Part shown: piece by piece, positions 27,937 to 37,037 of the stretch | Layout of the letters: each line of letters begins with the position of its first letter | Position numbering within the stretch: the stretch's first letter is position 1 | Assembly (NCBI RefSeq): GCF_013393185.1 | Contig: NZ_QJQX01000036.1 | Span: 1-64,000 of the forward strand | Reading direction: 5' to 3' | DNA from: Sphingobium lactosutens | GTDB taxonomy: Bacteria; Pseudomonadota; Alphaproteobacteria; Sphingomonadales; Sphingomonadaceae | Length of the DNA stretch: 64,000 nucleotides | Notes under the pieces: model-generated | Databases searched by the model: none | Told to the model about the DNA's origin: nothing | Seen by the model: the letters and a program-made list of their open reading frames with translations, nothing else | Position numbers and translations under genes: made by a program

Positions 27937-28406
27937 CCGGGCTCCCATTGACCGGCCGGGCGCTTACCCCACAGGAAACCGCCCTCGCCCGCTCGGTCTT
28001 CGGGCAGGCGATCGACTATGGGAGGGTACGGGTGCATAATCGCAAATGGTGGCCGTTCCAGCCCAGAGGTGTGACCATGGCGCCCGACGGCGAGCTGTGG
28101 TTCCATCCCGACAGCGGCCTGTTCTGCGCCGATTTCTGCGAAAGCCCGCTGCATCTTCAAGGCCATTTCATCCATGAGATGACCCATGTCTGGCAGGCGC
28201 AGCGGTCGGGCAGATATTGGCTGCCGCTGATGCGCCATCCCTTTTGCCGCTACGCCTATGACATCGTGCCGGGCAGGCCGTTCGCCCGCTACGGCATCGA
28301 GCAGCAGGCGGAGATCGTGCGCCATGCCTTCCTGCTGCGGCGGGGCGTGGCGGTGCGGGGCAAGCCCGGCCTGCCGGTCTATGAGGCACTGCTCCCCTTC
28401 GCCTGA
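27933..28406 (+). CDS. Putative zincin-like protein ('Vgr-related')
   Basis: A 157-residue protein with the gluzincin motif HEMTH (in GHFIHEMTHVWQAQRSG) and upstream WFHPDSGLFCADFCESPLHL. Sphingomonad annotations often call it Vgr-related, but it lacks VgrG architecture. A metallopeptidase-like fold is the safer description. The start is TTG 27933, overlapping the pcuC stop (TTGA). A TTG at 27948 is the other option. No signal peptide or membrane helix is seen. It is coupled to the copper chaperone, but a functional link is unproven. Confidence 0.65.
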   Translation: MTGLPLTGRALTPQETALARSVFGQAIDYGRVRVHNRKWWPFQPRGVTMAPDGELWFHPDSGLFCADFCESPLHLQGHFIHEMTHVWQAQRSGRYWLPLMRHPFCRYAYDIVPGRPFARYGIEQQAEIVRHAFLLRRGVAVRGKPGLPVYEALLPFA

Positions 28407-28416
28407 CCGGGCTATT

Positions 28417-28531
28417 GTCTTTTGATTACCGCATTCTGCGAGCCGTCGACTGTTCCAGTCGACTTCAGAATGCGGTCTTTTGATTGCCGCATTCTGCGAG
28501 CCGTCGACTGTTCCAGTCGACTTCAGAATGC
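28417..28531. repeat. Tandem 58-bp hairpin repeat, family C
   Basis: Two head-to-tail copies (28417-28474 and 28475-28531) are identical except for one base. Each contains an outer pair GCATTCTG/CAGAATGC and an inner perfect hairpin GTCGACTG-TTC-CAGTCGAC. They lie between convergent 3' ends. The first 14 bases (TCTTTTGATTGCCG) recur at 59732. Confidence 0.85.
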
Positions 28532-28532
28532 T

Positions 28533-30167
28533 CTAGCCGACCAACGTCCCCTCGCCGCAACGGGCGCCGTTCACGCGCACATCGGCTTGCCCGATATGCA
28601 GGCCGAGCAGATCCTCCACCTGCTGCAACAGCGCGTCGACGGCGGGCGCGCCCGCCTGCAACACCGTCCCGATCAGGCTGGTGACGGAGGACAGGTTGAG
28701 ACCGAGGCCCAGCAGCTGCACGCGCAAGTCCATGCCCTTGACCAGCGAACCGGTCAGCCCCTGCACCAGGCCCGTGGCATTGACCGTCTTGAGCGTGGCG
28801 GCATCAATCTCCGCCTGAGTGAAGCGCACGCTCTTCCAGTCGGTGCTGGCAAGGTCGATGCTGGCCTTGGCCGTCGCCGTGACCAGCAGCAGTTGCAGCA
28901 GCGTCACGGGGTTTTCCGTCACCGGCACGCCCATATTGCCCAGTTGCGCGGTGTTGATGTCGGCGATGGCGACATGGCCGGGGGACGGCCGCACCAGAAG
29001 ATCGACGGTTGCGCTCTTGCCCGAACAGCTGATGGCCGACAGCCGGGCCTGTCCCTGCGCCAGTTCGACATAGACGGGCAGGCGCAGGCTGGCGACGCCG
29101 AGCAGGTCCGCCCCACCCACCTGTGTGTCCAGATAGGCGCGCGCCTGCGCGGTGCGGATGATGAGGCTATTGTCCCGCGCCACGGCGAGCCAGGGCGAAT
29201 CCGCCGCGCGCTGGCCGATCGCCAGGTAGATTTTCGCGGAGGTCAGCCCCGGAATGTTGAGGCCGGTGTTGAGCGCCAGCTGTCTGCCGCCATTGGCCAG
29301 CATCAATATCTCGCGCAGCATGGAATAGGCATCCACGCTGCCGACGCCGGCCGTCCCATTCTTGTCCCGACTGCCCGCTGCGCCCAGGTCGATCAACTGG
29401 TCGAGCTTCACCGATGTCCCCGGCGCCTGCACCGCAAGCAGGCGCAGCGCATTGGCGGCATTCGTATCGCCGGTCGTCGCGGCCAGCGCCGACAGCACTT
29501 GCGGCAGCGTCGCATTGGCGCTCAATATGTCGTCGAAGGTCAGGGCGTTGGCATTGATGCTGGTCCCCAACGCACGGGAAAAGCCGAGCAGGTCGATCTT
29601 GGCGCTGGCCAGCGCGTTATAGTCCGAAACCGACAGATTGACCGACGTTCCGAGCAGGCTGGACAGAAGGGCATTGGGCAGGCCGCCCGAAAAGGCGCCC
29701 AGCCGCGACCCGATGGAAAAGCTCGCCAGGTCCGTCCGCGCCGCGGTCGCCCTGGCCTGAACGATACCGCCGCTGCGCCCGGCGACGAAACGGCCAAAAA
29801 AGAAGGTGACATTCTGCTGGAGCGTCACCTGCACCGCCCCCGCCTCCGCGCCCGCGGTGAAACGCGAATCCCAGGTGACGGTTGGATCGGCGACATAACG
29901 GCCCGGCGCGATGAGCGGCGTCTGCATGCCGGGAAAATTCTGTTGCGCGAGGATGCGCCGGACTGCTTCGCCCCGCATGTCGGGGGCCGATGCCGCCGCG
30001 GCGATGGCGGCGGCATCGGCCGCGCCCTGCAACCGCCGCTTCGACACATAGAGATTGCCGATATCGACGACCAGCGCCGCGCTCGCGATCAGCATCCCCA
30101 GGGCCATGACCATGATGACCGTCGTCGCCCCCCGCTCGTCCGTTCGCAAGCGCCGGAGCCGCCGCAT
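28533..30167 (-). CDS. tadG: TadG-family pilus-assembly-associated protein
   Basis: A 544-residue protein with the N-terminal Tad signature: DERGATTVIMVMALGMLIASAALVVDIGN with a single membrane segment at about residues 15-37 (motif core GATTVIMVMALGM). DIGNLYVSKRRLQGAADAAA follows. The remainder is a large periplasmic region rich in Ala/Leu without a clear vWA motif. It overlaps the TadE-like gene by the ATGA arrangement. The pair would normally belong to a tad pilus locus, but no other tad gene is here. Confidence 0.78.
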   Translation of the reverse strand: MRRLRRLRTDERGATTVIMVMALGMLIASAALVVDIGNLYVSKRRLQGAADAAAIAAAASAPDMRGEAVRRILAQQNFPGMQTPLIAPGRYVADPTVTWDSRFTAGAEAGAVQVTLQQNVTFFFGRFVAGRSGGIVQARATAARTDLASFSIGSRLGAFSGGLPNALLSSLLGTSVNLSVSDYNALASAKIDLLGFSRALGTSINANALTFDDILSANATLPQVLSALAATTGDTNAANALRLLAVQAPGTSVKLDQLIDLGAAGSRDKNGTAGVGSVDAYSMLREILMLANGGRQLALNTGLNIPGLTSAKIYLAIGQRAADSPWLAVARDNSLIIRTAQARAYLDTQVGGADLLGVASLRLPVYVELAQGQARLSAISCSGKSATVDLLVRPSPGHVAIADINTAQLGNMGVPVTENPVTLLQLLLVTATAKASIDLASTDWKSVRFTQAEIDAATLKTVNATGLVQGLTGSLVKGMDLRVQLLGLGLNLSSVTSLIGTVLQAGAPAVDALLQQVEDLLGLHIGQADVRVNGARCGEGTLVG

Positions 30168-30601
30168 CAGAGCCCGCCCAGCATGACGGTGGCGCTGGTC
30201 GTGATGGCTTTGCCTGGCAGGGGTACAAGAGGCAGGCGCAGCAGCGGTTCCGCCGATACGTCGTAGCTGATCGACACCTGGACCAACTGGCCCGTCTCGG
30301 TAACGCTCACCGTGCCCTTGGCCGGATCGAGCGGCACGCCCTTCAACGCGGCCTTGACGCTGGCCTCCGCAATCTGCCGCCGTTCCGTCGCGCTGAGGCC
30401 GGCCAAGGCGGAGCGCGCCGCATTATTGGCGAGCAACTGCAACGACTGGGCCGTGTAGAGCCAATTGCCATAGGCCAATATGCCCATGAGCAGAACGAGC
30501 AGGATGGGAAGCGAAAACGCCAGTTCGATCAGCGCCGCCCCACGCTCATCGGCCTGAAGCCGTGAGCAAATTTTCTCCCCCTTCGGACTTCGAGCCGTCA
30601 T
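30167..30601 (-). CDS. tadE: TadE-like pilus assembly protein
   Basis: Pseudopilin-like membrane protein of 144 residues. The TadE hallmark RGAALIELAFSLPILLVLLMG forms a prepilin-like hydrophobic N-terminus, followed by a periplasmic domain (TAQSLQLLANNAARSALAGL). GAGGGAGA lies before the ATG. Upstream on this strand are two CTTAA-containing direct repeats (AGCTTCTTAAGCTTTTCTTAA, rc of about 30639-30660). Translation of tadG is coupled. Confidence 0.82.
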   Translation of the reverse strand: MTARSPKGEKICSRLQADERGAALIELAFSLPILLVLLMGILAYGNWLYTAQSLQLLANNAARSALAGLSATERRQIAEASVKAALKGVPLDPAKGTVSVTETGQLVQVSISYDVSAEPLLRLPLVPLPGKAITTSATVMLGGL

Positions 30602-30692
30602 GGCCGTCTCCCTCAGGTATGGGAGATGGTCAGACAGCGGATTTAAGAAAAGCTTAAGAAGCTCCGATCTGGTGGGATTCCCGGAGGAGCGC

Positions 30693-31742
30693 CTACCAGG
30701 CTGCGGCCAGCATCGCTTCCAGCAGGCGCGGGAAATCCCATCCCTCCGCGCGGGCGGCGATGGCGGAGAGGCAATCCTGATGGTCGCGGCCGGGACGGCC
30801 GGGACCGGTCATGTTGGGCTTCATATTGAGGTCGAACAGCGTGAATCGGCCCGCCGCGTCGGCCCGGCAATCGATGCGGATCGGCGCCCGCGCGCCGACC
30901 AGCGCCGCTGCTCTGACGCATGCCTCCAACATCGCCTGCACGGCCGGCGACGCCAGTTCGTCCGCACCGATCGCCGCGCTGTTCGCCGTCACCGCGACAT
31001 CGCCATTATAGGGCGCGACGCCGTCCTTTTGATCGAAACGGCGCACGGGACGCAACGCGCGATAGGTGCCGTCGACCGGCGGCATCACCGTCACCGTGAC
31101 CTCTTCCCCGGCGAGATATTCCTCGACGATCAGCGTGTCGCCGAACTTCGCATCCTCGATCAGGCCGGCCGCCGCCGCCCGAAGCGCCGCCAGATCGGCG
31201 ACGCGCGAGACGCCCTGGCTGCCGCGCCCGCGCACCGGCTTCACGATGAGCGGGAAGGACAGGCCGGCGTCCGCCAGCGCGGCCTCGACCTCGGCCAGCG
31301 CCCGCACATCCGGCCGCGCCGCCTGCGCCATCAGGAAGGAGCGCGCGACCGGCAGTCCCGCCTGCTCCAGCATCCGGTTGGTCGCGAACTTGTCATCATA
31401 GCGCTGCATCAGTTCGGGCAATTGCCCGACGATCCGCACCTGCCCCACCACGGCCTCCAGCGGATGCCCTTCGAACAGCACGCTGTTGGCCCAGAGGATG
31501 GTCGCGCCCGCCGCCATCGCCGCGGCGATGCCTTCCTCCGTGTCGGGAAAGACCCAGTCGAGCGGCCGGGTCGGGTCGGGATCGGCCACCGGCGTCAATA
31601 TGTGATGCCCTTGCCCGCGCAGCACGAAAGCGATGTCCGCGCCGCCATCCGAATAGCCGCCCGGCTTGGCATCCTTGCGCAGCCCGTCGATCACCGGCGG
31701 CGGCAGCGCCTGATAGAGGATGGCCACGGCGTCCTGCGTCAT
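30693..31742 (-). CDS. ATP-grasp enzyme, D-Ala-D-Ala-ligase-like
   Basis: A 349-residue ATP-grasp protein. PLIVKPVRGRGSQGVSRV carries the ATP-binding lysine and glycine loop, TLIVEEYLAGEEVTVTVMPP is the hinge, and FTLFDLNMKPNMTGPGRPGR is the metal-binding segment (N and D/E residues). The N-terminal region (VAILYQALPPPVIDGLRKDA) does not match a known substrate domain. It resembles RimK/Ddl-type ligases, but no substrate is known. It lies downstream of the sdhA terminator and is transcribed toward tadE. Confidence 0.72.
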   Translation of the reverse strand: MTQDAVAILYQALPPPVIDGLRKDAKPGGYSDGGADIAFVLRGQGHHILTPVADPDPTRPLDWVFPDTEEGIAAAMAAGATILWANSVLFEGHPLEAVVGQVRIVGQLPELMQRYDDKFATNRMLEQAGLPVARSFLMAQAARPDVRALAEVEAALADAGLSFPLIVKPVRGRGSQGVSRVADLAALRAAAAGLIEDAKFGDTLIVEEYLAGEEVTVTVMPPVDGTYRALRPVRRFDQKDGVAPYNGDVAVTANSAAIGADELASPAVQAMLEACVRAAALVGARAPIRIDCRADAAGRFTLFDLNMKPNMTGPGRPGRDHQDCLSAIAARAEGWDFPRLLEAMLAAAW

Positions 31743-31774
31743 ATCGTCATTCCCGGAAAATGCGTCGTGAACGC

Positions 31775-31805
31775 AAAAGGGGGCCAGCCTTTCGGCTCGC
31801 CCCCT
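31775..31805 (-). terminator. Rho-independent terminator after sdhA
   Basis: On the minus strand GGGGGC-GAGCC-GAAA-GGCTG-GCCCCC is followed by TTTTG, about 30 bp past the sdhA stop. It ends the sdhCDA transcript before the ATP-grasp gene. Confidence 0.8.
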
Positions 31806-31835
31806 CCCGCATGTTTCGGCCTGTCGGCGCGGCGT

Positions 31836-33638
31836 TTAGTAAACGCGGGCCTTGGGTTTGATATATTCGGCTTCGTCCGTGAGCGTATAGTCATGGACCG
31901 GGCGATAATCGAGCGTCACCTTGCCGCCCGATCCACCCCAGCCTTCGAACCAGCTGATGGTGTGCTTCATCCAGTTTTCGTCATCGCGGTTCGGGAAATC
32001 CTCATGCGCATGGGCGCCGCGGCTTTCCTTGCGGTTTTCCGCGCTGACCATGGTGCACACGGCCTGCGACATCAGATTGTCGAGTTCCAGCGTCTCGATC
32101 AGGTCGGTGTTCCAGATCAGCGAGCGGTCGGAGACGGCGACGTCTTCCAGGCGCTTGTTGACCTGTTCCATCTTCCTGACGCCTTCGCCCAGCAGTTCGC
32201 TGTCGCGGAACACGGCGGCATGCTTCTGCATGGTGTGCTGCATTTCGAGACGGATCTGCGCCGTGGGCGTGCCGCCCTTGGCATTGCGATATTTGTCGAG
32301 ACGCGACAGCGCCAGATCGGCGGCATCGGCCGGCAGCGGCTTGTGCGACGCGCCCGGCTTGAGGTTCTCCTTTAGGTGCAGGCCGGTCGCGCGACCGAAC
32401 ACGACAAGGTCGATCAGCGAGTTGGAGCCAAGGCGGTTCGCGCCATGGACTGACACGCAGGCCGCTTCGCCGACCGCATAGAGGCCCGGCACGATCACTT
32501 CGGGATCGTCACCGACCTTCGTCACCACCTGGCCATGATAGTTACAGGGGATGCCGCCCATATTGTAATGGACGGTCGGGGTCACGGGCAGCGGCTGACG
32601 GGTCAGGTCGACGCCCGCGAAGATCTTGCCGCTTTCGGTGATGCCCGGCAGACGCTCCGCGAGCACCTTGGGATCGATATGGTCGAGGTGCAGGAAGATG
32701 TGATCCTTGTTCGGACCCACGCCGCGCCCTTCGCGCATTTCCATCGCCATCGAACGCGACACGACGTCACGCGACGCCAGATCCTTTGCCGAGGGAGCAT
32801 AGCGCTCCATGAAGCGCTCGCCTTCGGAATTGGTGAGGTAGCCGCCTTCGCCACGCGCGCCTTCAGTGATCAGAACGCCCGCGCCGTAGATGCCGGTCGG
32901 GTGGAACTGCACGAACTCCAGATCCTGGAGCGGAAGCCCTGCGCGCAGCACCATGCCGCCGCCGTCGCCGGTGCAGCTGTGCGCCGAGGTGGCGGAGAAA
33001 TAGGCGCGGCCATAGCCGCCCGTCGCCAGCACCACGGCATGGCTGCGGAAGCGATGGATCGAGCCGTCTTCCATGCAGATGGCGATGACGCCACGGCATT
33101 CGCCATTTTCCATGATGAGGTCGATGGCGAAATATTCGATGTAGAAGTCGGCGTCATACTTCAGGCTCTGCTGATACAGGGCGTGGAGCATGGCGTGGCC
33201 GGTACGGTCGGCCGCGGCGCAGGTGCGCTGCACCGGCGGGCCAGCGCCCATATTCTGCATGTGGCCGCCGAACGGACGCTGGTAGATCGTCCCATTCTCG
33301 TTACGGCTGAACGGCACGCCGGCATGTTCCAGCTCGATCACGGCCGCCGGCGCTTCGCGGACCATATATTCGATCGCGTCCTGGTCGCCCAGCCAGTCGG
33401 ACCCCTTGACGGTGTCGAACATGTGCCAGGTCCAGTGGTCGGGGCTGTTGTTGCCCAACGAGGCGGCAATGCCGCCCTGCGCCGCCACGGTGTGGCTGCG
33501 GGTCGGGAACAGCTTGGTGATGCAGGCGGTCTTGAGGCCCGCTTCGGCGCTGCCCATGGTGGCGCGCAGGCCCGAGCCGCCGGCGCCCACGACGACCGTG
33601 TCGTAGGTATGGTCGATGATCTTGTAGGCGTCGCTCAT
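31836..33638 (-). CDS. sdhA: Succinate dehydrogenase flavoprotein subunit
   Basis: Catalytic subunit of complex II, oxidising succinate to fumarate. [20 protein letters not shown] is the FAD-binding site, and [20 protein letters not shown] contains the histidine for covalent [23 protein letters not shown] and [18 protein letters not shown] are family signatures. Length is 600 residues. Its ATG overlaps the sdhD stop by one base. No iron-sulfur subunit gene follows: a terminator lies directly downstream. Confidence 0.97.
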   Translation of the reverse strand: MSDAYKIIDHTYDTVVVGAGGSGLRATMGSAEAGLKTACITKLFPTRSHTVAAQGGIAASLGNNSPDHWTWHMFDTVKGSDWLGDQDAIEYMVREAPAAVIELEHAGVPFSRNENGTIYQRPFGGHMQNMGAGPPVQRTCAAADRTGHAMLHALYQQSLKYDADFYIEYFAIDLIMENGECRGVIAICMEDGSIHRFRSHAVVLATGGYGRAYFSATSAHSCTGDGGGMVLRAGLPLQDLEFVQFHPTGIYGAGVLITEGARGEGGYLTNSEGERFMERYAPSAKDLASRDVVSRSMAMEMREGRGVGPNKDHIFLHLDHIDPKVLAERLPGITESGKIFAGVDLTRQPLPVTPTVHYNMGGIPCNYHGQVVTKVGDDPEVIVPGLYAVGEAACVSVHGANRLGSNSLIDLVVFGRATGLHLKENLKPGASHKPLPADAADLALSRLDKYRNAKGGTPTAQIRLEMQHTMQKHAAVFRDSELLGEGVRKMEQVNKRLEDVAVSDRSLIWNTDLIETLELDNLMSQAVCTMVSAENRKESRGAHAHEDFPNRDDENWMKHTISWFEGWGGSGGKVTLDYRPVHDYTLTDEAEYIKPKARVY

Positions 33639-34027
33639 TATTTGACGATCCCCGTGAAGGCGATCTTGGCGATCGCGAAGACGCCCGCGGCCGCGCCGCC
33701 AAAGGCATAGAAGTTCAGCACCAGCATGGAGAAGAAGGCCAGACCCTTGTCATGGACATAATCCTCCAGCATCACCTGCATGCCGAGGCGCAGATGCATG
33801 AAGATGCTGACCACCATCAGCATCAGCGGCACCGCGACCAGCGGATGGGAAATCCAGCCCACGACGCTTTCATAATCGAGGCCGGGCAGCGCGATCAGGC
33901 TGAAGAGAAGCCACAGGACCAGCAGCAGGTTGCCGACCGCCGTGTAGCGCTGCGCCAGCCAGTGATGCGCGCCGTGCCTGGCCGAGCCAAGGCCACGAAC
34001 GCGGCCGATTCCGGTTCCGGTTCCCAT
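33638..34027 (-). CDS. sdhD: Succinate dehydrogenase membrane anchor subunit
   Basis: A 129-residue anchor with three hydrophobic helices ([57 protein letters not shown]). The [20 protein letters not shown] motif includes the histidine and Asp-Tyr of the haem/quinone region. With SdhC it binds haem b and passes electrons to ubiquinone. It sits between sdhC and sdhA with one-base overlaps on both sides. Confidence 0.92.
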   Translation of the reverse strand: MGTGTGIGRVRGLGSARHGAHHWLAQRYTAVGNLLLVLWLLFSLIALPGLDYESVVGWISHPLVAVPLMLMVVSIFMHLRLGMQVMLEDYVHDKGLAFFSMLVLNFYAFGGAAAGVFAIAKIAFTGIVK

Positions 34028-34422
34028 CAGAATTTCCCCGTGCAGATCGCGGCCCAGAAGGCCAGCGTGGCGAGAGTGGACAGGACGAAGGTCAGCAGCG
34101 ACCAGATCTTGTTGTTCTTCAGCTCATAGCCCGCGCCCATGTCGAGCACGAAGTGGCGAAGGCCGGAGAAGAGATGCTGGAAGAAGAACCAGCTGAGGCC
34201 GGCCATCACCAGATAGCCGATCGGCGAGGTCGCGCAGGTGACGAAGGTCGCATAGGCTTCCGGCCCGCTCGCGGCGGCCATCAGCCACCAGACGAGGCCA
34301 AGCGCGCCGGCGGTCGCCAGCCCATTGCCCGTCACGCGGTGCATGATGGAGACGGCCATCGCCGGCCCCCATTTCCAGATCGTCAAATGCGGCGAGAGTG
34401 GCCGGCTGGTGGAACGCGCCAT
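34027..34422 (-). CDS. sdhC: Succinate dehydrogenase cytochrome b556 subunit
   Basis: A 131-residue haem-binding membrane subunit. RPLSPHLTIWKWGPAMAVSI then MHRVTGNGL is the SdhC signature, and the second haem-region histidine is in SGLRHFVLDMGAGYE. Three membrane helices are evident. It is the first gene of the sdhC-sdhD-sdhA transcript, with the MCP gene divergent across a 176-bp gap in which I see no clear motif. Confidence 0.93.
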   Translation of the reverse strand: MARSTSRPLSPHLTIWKWGPAMAVSIMHRVTGNGLATAGALGLVWWLMAAASGPEAYATFVTCATSPIGYLVMAGLSWFFFQHLFSGLRHFVLDMGAGYELKNNKIWSLLTFVLSTLATLAFWAAICTGKF

Positions 34423-34598
34423 GTCTACCCTAGTCCCTGATACTTGTCCCTGAGTCCCGTCCCCTTAGGAGCGAAGAGGCGAGAGGGCAAGCGGCACAGG
34501 AAAAGTGCGACGGCAGGTTCGAATAAGGATCAATTAACCAAAGGCCGCTATCCCTGACGGCCAAAGGTTCGTGCATTGTCGAGGGGCACCCGAATACC

Positions 34599-35933
34599 AT
34601 GAATTTCGCCGAGTCATTCCGGATCGTGAACGCCAATGCCATGGCCAGTCCCGATCTGGCCGACAGCATCGCGCCCGAGGCGCTGGAAATTCACGCGATG
34701 ATCCGGGATTCGCTGCCGCTCGTCACGCGCACCTTCTTCGACAGCTATGCCGCTGACGCCAATCTGCGCCAGCATCTGAGCGAGACGGCGCTGCGCAAGA
34801 TCGAAATGGAAACCGCCCGCTATATCGAGGAGAAGCTGGCGAATTTCTCGGCCGGCGCCTGGATCGAGACGGCGACCAATTGCGTCCGCCATGCCAGCAA
34901 GCATGGTTTCCCGGTGCAGGCGGTGCTGACCGCGGTGTCCCGGTCCAACGAGAAGATCGCCGATCTGGTATGCGACCGCTGCTGGGACGACCGGGAGCGC
35001 TGCCAGCGCCTGCTGCGCGCGATCAACCGCCTCTCCTCGCTCGACATCGCCATCATGAGCAATGTTTTGGCGCAGGATGTCGCCGAGTCCCAGAAGGTTG
35101 AACGCCAGCGCTATGGATCGCTGTTCGAACAGCGCATCGTCGGCGAAATCGACGGCGCATCGAAGCTGGGCGAATCGCTGCGCGAACAGGCCAAGGATGC
35201 GTCGGCCGCGACGCGCGGCATGCTGGGCAAGGCGTCCGAAGTCGCCGCCGCCGCCGAGCAGTCGGCGCTCGCCATGCGCGAAGCCGCCCGCACCTCCGCC
35301 GGCCTGATCCGCGCGATTGAGGATGCCCGCACCGAAGTCGAAGGCGCCGCCGACGTCGCCCAGCGCGCCGCGCGCCAGTCAGGAGATGCCGTCACCATGT
35401 CCGCCACCCTGTCCGAACATGCCAAGTCGATCGAATCGATTTTGGGCCTGATCCGCGACATAGCGGGGCAAACCAACCTGCTGGCGCTCAACGCCACGAT
35501 CGAAGCCGCCCGTGCGGGCGACGCGGGCCGTGGCTTCGCGGTCGTCGCGCAGGAAGTGAAGAGCCTCGCCAACCAGACCGCGCGCGCCACCGACGAGATT
35601 GCCGGCAAGATCGCCGACATCCAGATGTCGACCCGCCAGTCGGTCGAAACCAACGAGCGTATCCGCGACACGGTGGGCGAAGTGCAGGCCAGCGCCGAAC
35701 GCATCCGCCATGCCATGGACGCGCAGGCGCAGACCGTCACCATGATCACCGCCGCCGTCGACGAAACCGCGCTGGCGGCCGACTCGATGTCGACCACCAT
35801 TTCGGCGATCCGTCAGGATACCGAAGTCGTCGCGTCGGAAATCGACCAGCTGGAGCGCGGCTTCATGAGCGTCGAAGAAAAGCTGGCCAGCCTGCGCCAT
35901 GCCTCGTCCGACTTTGGCCGTCAGGTCGCCTGA
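34599..35933 (+). CDS. Globin-coupled methyl-accepting chemotaxis transducer (soluble)
   Basis: A 444-residue chemoreceptor without transmembrane segments. Residues about 25-165 resemble the globin-coupled sensor (protoglobin) fold. A candidate haem ligand lies in [18 protein letters not shown]. From about residue 200 there is a long coiled coil and the MCP signalling tip ([20 protein letters not shown] then [20 protein letters not shown]). It likely senses oxygen or redox state through haem and signals to CheA/CheW. No che gene is adjacent. Confidence 0.82.
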   Translation: MNFAESFRIVNANAMASPDLADSIAPEALEIHAMIRDSLPLVTRTFFDSYAADANLRQHLSETALRKIEMETARYIEEKLANFSAGAWIETATNCVRHASKHGFPVQAVLTAVSRSNEKIADLVCDRCWDDRERCQRLLRAINRLSSLDIAIMSNVLAQDVAESQKVERQRYGSLFEQRIVGEIDGASKLGESLREQAKDASAATRGMLGKASEVAAAAEQSALAMREAARTSAGLIRAIEDARTEVEGAADVAQRAARQSGDAVTMSATLSEHAKSIESILGLIRDIAGQTNLLALNATIEAARAGDAGRGFAVVAQEVKSLANQTARATDEIAGKIADIQMSTRQSVETNERIRDTVGEVQASAERIRHAMDAQAQTVTMITAAVDETALAADSMSTTISAIRQDTEVVASEIDQLERGFMSVEEKLASLRHASSDFGRQVA

Positions 35934-36020
35934 TAGCGAACATACCAAGAAACGATCGGACGTGCTTTAAGGCATCCCGCCGCGCTTCCCCTCTCCCGTC
36001 CCCTCGTCTAAAGGCGCGGG

Positions 36021-37007
36021 ATGAACGATGTCGTCCAAAGCTGGAAAGTCACCCTGCCCTGCACCCGCGCCGAAGCGGAGGCGCTGGACGGGGATATCGC
36101 CGCTTTCGCCCTGATGGAGCATCCGCCGGTGCTGATGACCAGCGAGGCTGAGCCGGATGACGAGGACAAGTGGCAGCTCGACGCCTATTTCGAGGGCAAG
36201 CCCAGCGCCGCCGCGATCAAGCTGCTCAAGACGCTGGTGCCCAGCGCCGCCGGGACGAAGCCTGCCGTCGAGCCATTGCCTGACGAGGATTGGGTGACGC
36301 TGAGCCAGCAGGGGCTGGAAGCCGTCACAGCCGGGCGATTCCATGTCCGCAACCTTGCCAGCGATCCCGAGCTTCCCGGCCACAAGAATCTGCTGATCGA
36401 GGCGAGCCGCGCCTTCGGCACCGGCCAGCATGAAACCACCGCCGGCTGCCTTATCATGCTCGACCGGATGCGCCGCGTCGGCATCCGGGCGCGCAACGTC
36501 GCCGACATCGGCACCGGCACCGGGCTGCTCGCCTTCGCCGCGCTGCACCTCTGGCCCCGTGCCCATGCGATCGCATCCGACATCGATCCGGTCGCGGTGG
36601 AGATCAGCGTGGAGAATGCGCGCGCCAATGGCGTGGCGCTGGGCGACGGGGCGGGCCAGCTCGCGCTGGTCACAGCCGCCGGTGCGGATCATCCGGCGCT
36701 GGTCGGCCGGGCGCCCTACGACCTGCTGATCGCCAATATCCTTGCCGGGCCGCTGATCGAACTGGCCCCGGCGCTCTGCGCGCTGGTCGAGGATGGCGGG
36801 ACGATCCTGCTGGCGGGCCTGCTCAAGGGACAGGCCGACGCGGTGCTGGCGGCCTATCGCGCCGAAGGGATGCGCCTTGCCGAGCGCAGCGACCGGGGCG
36901 ACTGGCCGACGCTGCGTCTGCGCAAGCGCCCCAGCATCGGCTGGAAGCGCCCCCGCCGCCTGAGCGCCACGGCGCGCGGCGAAACGCCCGGTTTCGGCAG
37001 CATCTGA
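36021..37007 (+). CDS. prmA: Ribosomal protein L11 methyltransferase
   Basis: S-adenosylmethionine-dependent methyltransferase acting on ribosomal protein L11. The Rossmann motif I VADIGTGTGLLAFAAL, the preceding RAFGTGQHETT and the catalytic-region LLIANILAGPLIELAP are diagnostic of PrmA. Length is 328 residues, with an N-terminal L11-recognition domain of about 110 residues (LMEHPPVLMTSEAE) and a basic C-terminal tail (RKRPSIGWKRPRR). It ends 30 bp before the dienelactone hydrolase gene. Confidence 0.92.
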   Translation: MNDVVQSWKVTLPCTRAEAEALDGDIAAFALMEHPPVLMTSEAEPDDEDKWQLDAYFEGKPSAAAIKLLKTLVPSAAGTKPAVEPLPDEDWVTLSQQGLEAVTAGRFHVRNLASDPELPGHKNLLIEASRAFGTGQHETTAGCLIMLDRMRRVGIRARNVADIGTGTGLLAFAALHLWPRAHAIASDIDPVAVEISVENARANGVALGDGAGQLALVTAAGADHPALVGRAPYDLLIANILAGPLIELAPALCALVEDGGTILLAGLLKGQADAVLAAYRAEGMRLAERSDRGDWPTLRLRKRPSIGWKRPRRLSATARGETPGFGSI

Positions 37008-37037
37008 CTCATTATCCAGAGAGCGAGGTAGACAATC

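Noticed and set aside
28417..28531. CRISPR array
   Set aside because: Two adjacent 58-bp copies with no unique spacers and an internal double hairpin; no cas genes.
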